Shown in pieces: positions 1-6,502 of a stretch of DNA of 9,422 bases. The translations under genes were made by a program, and so were the position numbers. Source of the DNA: Endomicrobium sp. (GTDB lineage Bacteria; Elusimicrobiota; Endomicrobiia; Endomicrobiales; Endomicrobiaceae); contig JAITOH010000070.1 of the NCBI GenBank assembly GCA_031290055.1, forward strand, positions 1 through 9,422, read 5' to 3'. Within the stretch, counting starts at the first letter, position 1; the number at the start of each line of letters is the position of its first letter. The notes beneath the pieces are model-generated. The model worked only from the letters and a program-made list of their open reading frames with translations. It searched no databases and had not been told where the DNA came from.

Positions 1-254
1 AAATTTCCGCGCATAGCAACAATTATATCTCCTATTTTTTTATTTATGATTTTTTCGATTTCCTCAAAGGCTTTTCCTATAGATAATGCTGCTTCTCGTA
101 TATCAAGTACAGCTCCTGCTTTAATACCTTCACATGGAATTGCCAATGCCCCTAGAATCTTTACTATGCCTGCTTCTTCGTCTGACATTCCAGCGACGCA
201 ACATACTTTACTACTACCTATATCAAGACCAGCAACAACCAATTGTTTTGCCAT
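1..254 (-). CDS. ftsA: Cell division protein FtsA, N-terminal part (cut by window edge)
   Basis: Only the first 84 codons are in the window; the gene continues past position 1. FtsA is the actin-like ATPase that ties FtsZ filaments to the inner membrane and recruits later divisome proteins. The fragment begins MAKQLVVAGLDIGSSK; residues 9-16 (GLDIGSSK) are the phosphate-1 loop of the actin/Hsp70 fold, and residues near 43-53 (EGIKAGAVLDI) match the FtsA 'G-x-x-x-G-x-V-x-D-I' segment that precedes the helix ending in EEIEKI. The ATG at 254-252 is preceded by AGAGG (minus strand, 267-263) with 8-nt spacing, which supports this start. It follows ftsQ after a 40-nt gap, the usual dcw order. MreB or pilus PilM proteins share the fold, but the position after ftsQ makes FtsA much the best call. 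Confidence 0.9.
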   Translation of the reverse strand, partial: MAKQLVVAGLDIGSSKVCCVAGMSDEEAGIVKILGALAIPCEGIKAGAVLDIREAALSIGKAFEEIEKIINKKIGDIIVAMRGN

Positions 255-294
255 TTTAAAAACCTCTATAAAAAATAATTGTATTCTCTTTATT

Positions 295-1068
295 TTATTT
301 GAGCATAGGTTTTACAATTGCCTTTCCAAAGCTATAAAGAGTCATATCTATATACTCAAGACGTTCATGTTTAGACATCGCATCAACATATACTTTTTGA
401 AAATCTTTAAATTTACATGATAAATATTCTTGAGTATCATTTCCCCAAAAAATCATAGTATTATCATACATAACAAAAATTATGTCTCCAGCAATATTAA
501 ATTTTATTTCAGAAATATTATTGAAAAATTTCCCACACACGGGTTTTGATTTTTTAATAAAATTTAGTAGTTTTATCCTTTCTCCACTTGATTTATAAAA
601 AAGTTTCGGGACTCTCATTGCACTCATAAATCCACGTAAAGAAAAGGGACTGTTGTCAAAATCTATTCCTAGCATTTGATTATTATATATTATAAACGCT
701 TCAGGTGTTCTTTCATAAAGTTTGATTTTTATTTTTTGCCAACTACGACTGATTGTAATATTCTTTAATTCAGATTTTAGATCTTTTATTTCACTTTCGG
801 CATCTGATAAATTTACTTTTAAAAGGTTGTCTCCAATTTTAAAAGGAAGAAGTTCTCTTATTTCTGATTTCGTAACATTTTTTGCTCCAATAATTTCTAT
901 ATTTTTAATAATAATTTTGTTGGAGTTGTAAACGATGTCGAGTATTTTTTTGCTACTGAAATAAATGAAAGCAATCATTGACACAAACAAAATAAGATAA
1001 GAAGCTTGTTTTAAAAAACTCTTATCTGATGATATACATCTATAGACATAACGATTTTTTTTACTCAT
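295..1068 (-). CDS. ftsQ: Cell division protein FtsQ
   Basis: A 257-residue bitopic membrane protein. It has a short basic cytoplasmic N-terminus, one hydrophobic segment at about residues 23-38, then a periplasmic POTRA domain at about 52-124 (IIIKNIEIIGAKNVTKSEI followed by a helix and a strand ending in LYERTPEAFI), then the beta domain. The R-x-P motif near 120-122 and the 'I-x-G-x-x-x-x' opening of POTRA are typical of FtsQ/DivIB. FtsQ scaffolds FtsB/FtsL in the divisome. The sequence is weakly conserved, as usual for this family, so context carries weight: it sits between ddl and ftsA. Its ATG lies inside the end of ddl (overlap of 8 nt, ATGAGTAA), with AGG 7 nt upstream, suggesting coupled translation. 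The length is normal for the family. Confidence 0.88.
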   Translation of the reverse strand: MSKKNRYVYRCISSDKSFLKQASYLILFVSMIAFIYFSSKKILDIVYNSNKIIIKNIEIIGAKNVTKSEIRELLPFKIGDNLLKVNLSDAESEIKDLKSELKNITISRSWQKIKIKLYERTPEAFIIYNNQMLGIDFDNSPFSLRGFMSAMRVPKLFYKSSGERIKLLNFIKKSKPVCGKFFNNISEIKFNIAGDIIFVMYDNTMIFWGNDTQEYLSCKFKDFQKVYVDAMSKHERLEYIDMTLYSFGKAIVKPMLK

Positions 1069-2005
1069 TCTCGTACCTGTTATGAGTTAACGCACTTTCT
1101 AAAATTCTCAAAACTAAATTCTCAAAACTAAATCCAGCTGCTTTGCTTTCTTCAGGTAGTAAAGAGGTATCAGTCATACCAGGTATAGTGTTATTTTCAA
1201 GAACCCAAACTTTACTGTTTTTATCTATAATCATATCAACACGACAAATTGCCTTACATTTAAAAATCTTATAAACTCTTTCTGCGATGTTTTGTGCTAT
1301 ATTATAATTTTGTTCACTTATTCTTGCCGGAATTATGTGTTTCGATTGTCCTTTTTGATATTTTGATTTAAAGTCATAAAACCCTCCCTTAGGTATTATT
1401 TCTACAACTGGTAGTGCCTTACCGTTTAAAACCCCTACAGTTATTTCTTTACCAGCTACAAACTTCTCAATGATAATTTCTTCGTCATATTTAAATGCTT
1501 TTTTTATAGCATCATCAAGCTGTGAAACATTTTTTACTATTGTTATGCCTATAGTAGATCCCTGCAACGTAGGTTTTACAACAACAGGATACTCTTTTAT
1601 TTTATGGAGTCTTTCAAGTTTTTTTAAACTGTTCCATTTAGGAGTTGAAATATTTGAATACTTAAGCAAACACTTCGACACGTTTTTATCCATAGATATA
1701 GCACTTGAAAGAACTCCGCAACCTGTGTAAGGGATGCCCATTATTTCAAGCATGCCTTGAACTGTTCCATCTTCACCCATTGATCCATGTAAAACTATGT
1801 ATGCAACATTTATTTTTGCAGTTTTAATTTTTTCTACAACATTTTTGTCTACATCAATTCCGCACACGTTCAACTTTAACTTTTTTAATACGTTTAAAAC
1901 AGCTTCACCAGACCTGATTGAAATTTTTCTCTCACTTGAAATTCCACCATATAAAACGCCTATCTTTTTATTGTTTATTTTTTTTAAAATCTCAATTTCT
2001 GTCAT
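1061..2005 (-). CDS. ddl: D-alanine--D-alanine ligase
   Basis: An ATP-grasp enzyme of 314 residues that joins two D-alanines for the peptidoglycan stem. Visible motifs: GGISSER at 20-26 (Glu25 matches the D-Ala-binding Glu15 of E. coli DdlB), LHGSMGEDG at 72-80, IPYTGCGVLSSAISMDK at 91-107 (ATP-site Lys107), VKPTLQGS at 143-150 (Lys144, Ser150), Glu180, FKSKY at 212-216, CRVDM at 254-258 (Arg255, Asp257), and LENNTIPGMT at 269-278 with metal ligands Glu270 and Asn272. Tyr216 is the residue type associated with D-Ala-D-Ala rather than D-lactate specificity. Minor departures are His223 where Tyr is usual, and ENNT instead of the common EVNT. Its ATG overlaps the end of murB by 14 nt and has no strong Shine-Dalgarno sequence, so coupling to murB is likely. 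The last helix is encoded by a 14-bp tandem repeat. Confidence 0.95.
   Translation of the reverse strand: MTEIEILKKINNKKIGVLYGGISSERKISIRSGEAVLNVLKKLKLNVCGIDVDKNVVEKIKTAKINVAYIVLHGSMGEDGTVQGMLEIMGIPYTGCGVLSSAISMDKNVSKCLLKYSNISTPKWNSLKKLERLHKIKEYPVVVKPTLQGSTIGITIVKNVSQLDDAIKKAFKYDEEIIIEKFVAGKEITVGVLNGKALPVVEIIPKGGFYDFKSKYQKGQSKHIIPARISEQNYNIAQNIAERVYKIFKCKAICRVDMIIDKNSKVWVLENNTIPGMTDTSLLPEESKAAGFSFENLVLRILESALTHNRYENE
1102..1129. repeat. Perfect 14-bp tandem duplication inside ddl
   Basis: AAATTCTCAAAACT occurs twice back to back (1102-1115 and 1116-1129), followed by the first four bases of a third copy. It codes for the final helix of Ddl. Because 14 is not a multiple of 3, the two copies are read in different frames (S-F-E-N-L and then V-L-R-I-L). 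The resulting peptide matches what I recall of the E. coli DdlB C-terminus (SFSQLVVRILELA), so the two-copy form appears to be the functional frame. Confidence 0.9.
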
Positions 2006-2909
2006 TTATTATTTTCACTTCAGTTTCAAGATTTATATTAAATTTCTCTGCTACATTTTTTTTAATTAAATGAATTAATGCTATAACGTCTTTTGAAGAA
2101 GCCCCACCAGTATTTACTATAAAATTGCCATGGATTTCATCAATTTTAGCATTGCCTATACGCTTCCCTTTTAAGCCTATCTCTTCGATTAGTTTTCCCG
2201 CACTATATCCGTCAGGATTTTTGAATATGCTACCAGCGCTAGGGGTGTTTGAAGGCTGTGTTTCTAAACGTTTTTGTATATTTTTAAAAATTTTTTGTAA
2301 GTTAGCAGTTTTTGTTTCGTTTTCTAGAGAAAAATTAACCTTAGTAATAAGACAATTTTCAAGATTACTTTTTCTGTAACTAAAATTGAGTTTATCTTTA
2401 CTTAAACATTCTTTTTTAAGATTTTTGTATATTTCTACAGTTTTTACGACTGTACTTATCCATTCATCCCTATTACCTACATTTCCATAAACTGCTCCTC
2501 CAACTGTCCCTGGAATTCCTGTTACAAATTCAAGGCCTGGTAAATTGCTTTTAAGAGCAATTTTCAAAACATTTGAAAGTAATGCTCCTCCTCCACTTAA
2601 AATTTCGTTTTTTGAAATAGAAATACTTTTAAAAATTCCTGTAAAACGAATAACCGTTCCCCTATAACCTTCATCAGGAAAAAGAACATTTGTTCCTTCA
2701 CCTAATACAAGATAATTATCTGCTAAAACACTATTTAAAAAAAAAACTAAGGATCGTTCGTTTGGGATTTCGATAAAAAACTCAGCTGCACCTCCAATAT
2801 TTAAAGAGCAATGATTCGAGAGAGGTTCGTTTCTTATGACTCTACAACCTACTAAGGATAAAGTTTTAGCTGCTAAATCAAATTTAATAATTCTTCTCCT
2901 TTTTTCCAA
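1992..2909 (-). CDS. murB: UDP-N-acetylenolpyruvoylglucosamine reductase MurB (start uncertain)
   Basis: A FAD/NADPH enzyme that reduces UDP-GlcNAc-enolpyruvate to UDP-MurNAc. With the TTG at 2909 the product is 305 residues. Visible are LSNHCSLNIGG at 30-40 (family start of the FAD domain), LGEGTNVLFPDEGYRG at 69-84, GIPGTVGGAVYGN at 131-143, FSYRKS at 176-181 (catalytic Arg179), SAGSIFKNP at 224-232 (proton-donor Ser227) and LETEV at 294-298 (Glu297). The short GSIFKNP loop suggests the type II form. There is no ATG or GTG between the end of murC and the first conserved motif. An ATG at 2999 exists, but its extra 30 residues are murC read out of frame. Candidate starts are TTG at 2909 (37-nt overlap with murC, GGAG 4 nt upstream) or ATT at 2888 (16-nt overlap, AAGGAG 7 nt upstream). 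Function is secure; the start is not. Confidence 0.9.
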   Translation of the reverse strand: MEKRRRIIKFDLAAKTLSLVGCRVIRNEPLSNHCSLNIGGAAEFFIEIPNERSLVFFLNSVLADNYLVLGEGTNVLFPDEGYRGTVIRFTGIFKSISISKNEILSGGGALLSNVLKIALKSNLPGLEFVTGIPGTVGGAVYGNVGNRDEWISTVVKTVEIYKNLKKECLSKDKLNFSYRKSNLENCLITKVNFSLENETKTANLQKIFKNIQKRLETQPSNTPSAGSIFKNPDGYSAGKLIEEIGLKGKRIGNAKIDEIHGNFIVNTGGASSKDVIALIHLIKKNVAEKFNINLETEVKIINDRN

Positions 2910-4225
2910 ACATCTCCAGCACCTAATGTCAATACTATATCTCCAGAAGAAAGATTTTTGGAAAAATTTTCTAATCCTAAAAATTTCCCAGCTAAACATT
3001 TATTTTCTAAAAGACTTTTTAATATTAATTCCGAAGTTACTCCATCTATAGGTTGCTCGTTGGCAGAGTAAATATCTAAAACTTCTACAAAATCAGCTAA
3101 AAAAAAACTTTTTCCGAATTTTTCAAAAAGTTGTCTTGTTCTAGTATATCTATGTGGCTGAAACAAAACAAATAGTCTGTGGGTGGGCCATTTTTTTTTA
3201 ATAGCTTCTAAAGTAGCAATAATTTCTGTCGGATGGTGGCCATAATCATCGATAACTGTAATCCCATTTTTTTCACCTTTTATTTCAAACCGTCTACCAA
3301 CTCCATCAAAATCCTTTATTGCTTTTGCAATCGAATTAAATGGAATATCTAGCCATAGTCCAATACCTATTGCAGCTAGAGAATTTAATACATTATGTTC
3401 ACCTGGAATTTTTATGCATGTACAACCGATTTTTTTACCCATGTAGATGACATCAAATTTTGTGTAATTTTTTAATATTTTTATATTTGAGGCTTTAATG
3501 TCCGGGTTTCCATTAATACCATATGTAACATATTTTCTCATAATTTCAGGGGTTATTGTTCTGACGATTTTATCGTCAGAACAAAGTATTGCAACACCAT
3601 AAAACGCTATTCCGTTTATATGCTTCACAAAAGCTTTTCTAAGATTTCTCATATTACCATAAAAATCTAAATGATCAGTATCTATGTTGGTTATAGCAGT
3701 AACAATCGGTGAGAGTTTTAAAAAAGAACCGTCTGATTCATCTGCTTCTGCAATGATGTATGGGCCATTACCAAGTTTTGCACTTGTTTTAAGATTTTTA
3801 AGTTCGCCCCCAATAATTATTGTAGGATCTAATCCACCTTCTGAAAGGACAAGAGCAGCAAGAGATGTAGTAGTCGTTTTACCATGTGTACCTGCTATTG
3901 TTAGAGGATATTTTAATCTTGTAAGTTCAGCAAGCATTTCTACTCTTTGGATTACAGGAATTTTTTTCTTTAATGCTTCAACTACTTCTGGATTATCCCT
4001 AGCAATTGCTGTAGAAGTAACAACTACGTCAGCAGAATTTATGTTTTTTTTATTATGTCCTATATAAACTTTTGCACCCATTACCTCAAGATGCTTAGTA
4101 ATTTCAGTTTCCTTAAAGTCTGATCCAGAAACATGGTGGCCTAAATTTATAAGAATTTCGGCTATACTTGACATTCCTGATCCACCGATACCTACGAAAT
4201 GTATGTTCAGATTTTTTTGAAACAT
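2873..4225 (-). CDS. murC: UDP-N-acetylmuramate--L-alanine ligase MurC
   Basis: The cytoplasmic ligase that adds L-Ala to UDP-MurNAc, the first stem-peptide step. The 450 residues show the three Mur-ligase domains: the N-terminal UDP-binding fold with VGIGGSGMSSIAEIL at 11-25 and VSGSD at 32-36; the ATP domain with P-loop AGTHGKTTTT at 111-120, EADESDGSF at 160-168 and TNIDTDHLDFYG at 179-190; EHN at 276-278 and the GVGRRFE hinge at 308-314; and the C-terminal domain with IDDYGHHPTE at 325-334 and FQPHRYTRT at 355-363. All are intact. I chose the ATG at 4225 because AAAGGGAAG lies just upstream and family members begin about ten residues before the glycine-rich loop. An upstream TTG at 4264 would add 13 residues that include this ribosome-binding site. 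It is separated from dapL by 166 nt, so it may have its own promoter. Confidence 0.95.
   Translation of the reverse strand: MFQKNLNIHFVGIGGSGMSSIAEILINLGHHVSGSDFKETEITKHLEVMGAKVYIGHNKKNINSADVVVTSTAIARDNPEVVEALKKKIPVIQRVEMLAELTRLKYPLTIAGTHGKTTTTSLAALVLSEGGLDPTIIIGGELKNLKTSAKLGNGPYIIAEADESDGSFLKLSPIVTAITNIDTDHLDFYGNMRNLRKAFVKHINGIAFYGVAILCSDDKIVRTITPEIMRKYVTYGINGNPDIKASNIKILKNYTKFDVIYMGKKIGCTCIKIPGEHNVLNSLAAIGIGLWLDIPFNSIAKAIKDFDGVGRRFEIKGEKNGITVIDDYGHHPTEIIATLEAIKKKWPTHRLFVLFQPHRYTRTRQLFEKFGKSFFLADFVEVLDIYSANEQPIDGVTSELILKSLLENKCLAGKFLGLENFSKNLSSGDIVLTLGAGDVWKKGEELLNLI
2896..2901 (-). promoter_or_regulatory. Strong Shine-Dalgarno inside the end of murC, probably for murB
   Basis: The minus strand reads AAGGAG here, the best ribosome-binding sequence in the window. 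No ATG, GTG or TTG in the murB frame follows it at a usable distance. In-frame ATT codons follow at 4 nt (2891-2889) and 7 nt (2888-2886). Either it drives a rare ATT start for murB, or it is a by-product of the murC codons for Lys-Lys-Gly-Glu, with murB starting at the TTG at 2909 just upstream. Confidence 0.45.
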
Positions 4226-4391
4226 ATATTTCTTCCCTTTATAAAGTAACTTACACAACTCCAAATATTTTGATTAGTTGCACTAATAATAGAAAACATT
4301 TTTTACTTAATCATTCTACTTTGAGTTTTAGCTTATTCTATGCTACGTGTCTTTTGAATTAGTGTTTATGGACTTATAGCTTTACTTATTT
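4226..4391. other. Intergenic region between dapL and murC
   Basis: At 166 nt this is the longest gap in the window and the natural boundary between the DAP/lysine genes and the dcw genes. It is AT-rich, carries no convincing ORF and has no GC-rich stem followed by a T-run in the minus-strand direction, so no intrinsic terminator for dapL is evident. It contains a small palindrome at 4273-4287 next to a TATTAT sequence and the ribosome-binding site AAGGG (4239-4235) for murC. No strong -35/-10 pair stands out. Confidence 0.6.
4273..4287. promoter_or_regulatory. Short palindrome upstream of murC (possible operator)
   Basis: ATTAGT-TGC-ACTAAT is a perfect inverted repeat with 6-nt arms and a 3-nt centre, 48 nt before the murC ATG. 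On the minus strand a TATTAT (4291-4286), resembling a -10 box, runs into it, the geometry expected of an operator at a transcription start. The arms are AT-rich and no good -35 box is visible, so it could be chance. Confidence 0.25.
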
Positions 4392-5558
4392 TTACCAATT
4401 TATTTTACTTATACGTTCTAAAGCTTCTTTAATCCTTGTAATGCTTGCGGTTAAAGCAAACCTAATATAGCCTTCACCACTTTTCCCCATGCCACTACCA
4501 GGAGTACATACTATAGCAGCTTCATCAAGAAGTTTTGAAACAGTTTGCGAAGATGTATAGCCTACAGGAACATTTGCCCAGACATAAAACGAAGCCTTTG
4601 GTAAGCTTGTTTGCCAATGTAATTTTTGTAAACCTTCAACTAAAACATTCCTGCGTTCTTTATATATTTTTCTTGAATCTTCCAACCATTTTTGAGAAGA
4701 CTTAATAGCTGTAATTGCTGCTTCTTGTATTGCTTGAAAAGCTCCTGAATCATAATTGTCTTTAATTTTTGCAATACCTGCAACTATGTTTTCATTGCCA
4801 CAAACCCAACCTATACGCCAACCAGTCATATTATAAGTTTTAGAAAAAGAATGAAATTCTACGCCTACTTCTTTAGCTCCCGCAATTTCCAGAAAACTCA
4901 AAGGCTTCTCACTTTCATCATAGTATATTTCTGAATATGCTGCATCTGATGCAACAATTATGTTATATTTTTTTGCAAAATCTACAAGTGCCAAATAAAA
5001 TTTTTCTGTTGCGACAGCTGCAGTTGGATTATTAGGATAATTTACAAAAATTATTTTTGCTTTTTTAATAATATCTAAAGGAATTGCATCTAAATCCGGC
5101 AAAAACCCATTTTTTTCGAGTAATGGCATAAAGTATGGTACCCCACCAGAAAAAAATGTTCCAGTAGTATACACAGGATATCCAGGTTCAGGTACTAAAA
5201 CTACATCTCCTGGATTTATAAATCCTAGATGCATATGCCCTATGCCCTCTTTTGAACCTATAAGTGTACATACTTCATTTGAAGTTAACCTAACGTTGAA
5301 TCTCTTTTTAATCCAATCAACAACAGCTTTTTTATAAGAAATCAAACCTGTCCCAAAAGGATACTGGTGATTTTTAGGATTTGTTACAGTTTTTTGCATA
5401 GATTTTACTATGTGTTTTCCAGTAGGCAAGTCAGGATCTCCTACACCAAAAGATATTATATCTGCTCCATGTTCAATTGCGCTCTGCTTCTTTTTATCTA
5501 TTTCAATAAAAAGGTAGGGTGGAAGTTTTTTTAATTTTTCACTATAATTAATTTTCAT
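4392..5558 (-). CDS. dapL: LL-diaminopimelate aminotransferase (DapL type)
   Basis: A fold-type I PLP aminotransferase of 388 residues. It is predicted to convert tetrahydrodipicolinate plus glutamate directly to LL-2,6-diaminopimelate, bypassing the acylated intermediates of the DapD/DapC/DapE route. Visible are KLPPYLFIEID at 11-21, SFGVGDPDLPT at 36-46, YPNNPTA at 174-180 (Asn177), SDAAYSE at 204-210 (Asp205, Tyr208), the PLP Schiff-base lysine in SFSKTYNMTGWRIG (Lys240, with Arg248) and the carboxylate-binding Arg366 in YIRFALT. The N-terminal block resembles bacterial and archaeal DapL2-group proteins as I recall them. Related aspartate or alanine aminotransferases share the motifs, so specificity rests on this resemblance and on its place after dapB (29-nt gap). 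The start is supported by GGAG 8 nt before the ATG. Confidence 0.85.
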   Translation of the reverse strand: MKINYSEKLKKLPPYLFIEIDKKKQSAIEHGADIISFGVGDPDLPTGKHIVKSMQKTVTNPKNHQYPFGTGLISYKKAVVDWIKKRFNVRLTSNEVCTLIGSKEGIGHMHLGFINPGDVVLVPEPGYPVYTTGTFFSGGVPYFMPLLEKNGFLPDLDAIPLDIIKKAKIIFVNYPNNPTAAVATEKFYLALVDFAKKYNIIVASDAAYSEIYYDESEKPLSFLEIAGAKEVGVEFHSFSKTYNMTGWRIGWVCGNENIVAGIAKIKDNYDSGAFQAIQEAAITAIKSSQKWLEDSRKIYKERRNVLVEGLQKLHWQTSLPKASFYVWANVPVGYTSSQTVSKLLDEAAIVCTPGSGMGKSGEGYIRFALTASITRIKEALERISKINW

Positions 5559-5587
5559 AATCTACTCTCCAAATGCAAAAATAAATA

Positions 5588-6373
5588 TTAAAGTGCGTTT
5601 AAGTTTAAGACATCAATCATATTGTACAATCCAGGCTTTTTACCAACAATCCATTTTGCTGCTCTTATAGCCCCAAACGCAAACGTATCTCTTGAATGTG
5701 CTCTGTGAGTAAATTCAAGCCTTTCTCCTGTTCCTGCAAAATATACTGTGTGCTCTCCGACTATGTCTCCAGCCCTTATTGAAAATATTCCAATTTCATT
5801 TTTTTTTCTTAGCGAATCTGTGTAATGTCTTCCATATACTGCAGTTTTACTAACTTTTTTTTCTACAGAGGTTGCTGCAATTTTCATAAGTTCTGTTGCA
5901 GTGCCTGAGGGAGAATCTTTTTTTTTATTGTGATGGAGTTCAATTATCTCAATATCATAATCTGGAAATTTTTTAACAACATCCTCAACAATTTTAAACA
6001 ACATATTTACACCCAATGACATATTTGGAGAAAAAACAGTAGGGATATTTTTTGATATTTCTAATATATATTTTTTTTGCTCATCAGTAAAACCTGTTGT
6101 CCCAATAACGATAGGAATTTCATATTTTTTTGCATCTTCCAGAATCTCCAATGTCCTATTCGGACTTGTAAAATCTATTAAAACATCTGCCTCAGATAAA
6201 AATTCATCAAAGCCACTTGCACAAGACATTGCTGTTGAATTGTCGGTTACAATTTCTTCACTTTTATTATTGCATTCTAATGCCCCTACAATTTGTACAT
6301 CCTTATCCATTTTAGCTACTCTAAGTATCGCCTGTCCCATTCTTCCACTGACACCAGAAATCTTCACTTTCAT
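5588..6373 (-). CDS. dapB: 4-hydroxy-tetrahydrodipicolinate reductase DapB
   Basis: Reduces the DapA product to tetrahydrodipicolinate with NAD(P)H. It has 261 residues, slightly short but normal. Visible are the Rossmann loop GVSGRMGQ at 7-14, IDFTSP at 66-71, GTTGFT at 91-96, SPNMSLGVN at 115-123, and the active-site signature ELHHNKKKDSPSGTA at 145-159 containing His147, His148 and Lys151 (equivalents of E. coli His159, His160 and Lys163). FSIRAGDIVGEH and FTHRAHSRDTFAFGA close the C-terminal substrate domain. After the second strand the sequence is GALEC: the position that is Arg39 in E. coli, which contacts the NADPH phosphate, is Cys34 here, hinting at NADH use (inference). AGGAG lies 5 nt before the ATG. 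Two 9-base A tracts (minus strand) lie in the coding sequence. Confidence 0.95.
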   Translation of the reverse strand: MKVKISGVSGRMGQAILRVAKMDKDVQIVGALECNNKSEEIVTDNSTAMSCASGFDEFLSEADVLIDFTSPNRTLEILEDAKKYEIPIVIGTTGFTDEQKKYILEISKNIPTVFSPNMSLGVNMLFKIVEDVVKKFPDYDIEIIELHHNKKKDSPSGTATELMKIAATSVEKKVSKTAVYGRHYTDSLRKKNEIGIFSIRAGDIVGEHTVYFAGTGERLEFTHRAHSRDTFAFGAIRAAKWIVGKKPGLYNMIDVLNLNAL

Positions 6374-6453
6374 AAGAACTCCTAAACAATTAAAATATTT
6401 TCTTTGTTATAAACATAATTAAAGAACTCTTAAAAACATTTTTAGTTATAAAC
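6374..6453 (-). repeat. Imperfect tandem duplication upstream of dapB
   Basis: On the minus strand a 32-nt segment (6453-6422) and a 41-nt segment (6414-6374) both start with GTTTATAAC and end with GAGTTCTT, with A/T-rich similar middles. The second copy ends directly at the dapB ATG and includes its ribosome-binding site AGGAG; in the first the same place reads AAGAG. The second has about nine extra bases (around TTGTTTAGG). They occupy most of the 129-nt dapA-dapB gap (6374-6502), which holds no ORF and no clear terminator. Confidence 0.55.
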
Positions 6454-6502
6454 TCAAAAAATCAGTCTGCTAAATTATCAAATAAAACTTTCTGATATTA
6501 TT

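Noticed and set aside
46..420. A 124-residue plus-strand ORF over ftsA/ftsQ
   Set aside because: It is antisense to two recognisable genes, has a low-complexity composition and no family features.
1061..2005. Possibility that ddl is frameshifted by the 14-bp duplication
   Set aside because: The two-copy reading frame gives the family-like C-terminal helix and a stop that overlaps the ftsQ start as expected; the one-copy form would be the broken one.
2910..2999. N-terminal extension of MurB from the ATG at 2999
   Set aside because: The extra 30 residues are the conserved end of murC read in another frame and do not look like a MurB N-terminus.
3684..4067. A 127-residue plus-strand ORF inside murC
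   Set aside because: It lies antisense to the conserved MurC ATP domain; its open frame follows from the codon use of murC.
4226..4264. TTG start for murC adding 13 residues
   Set aside because: The extension contains the AAAGGGAAG ribosome-binding site of the ATG at 4225, and family members start near that ATG.
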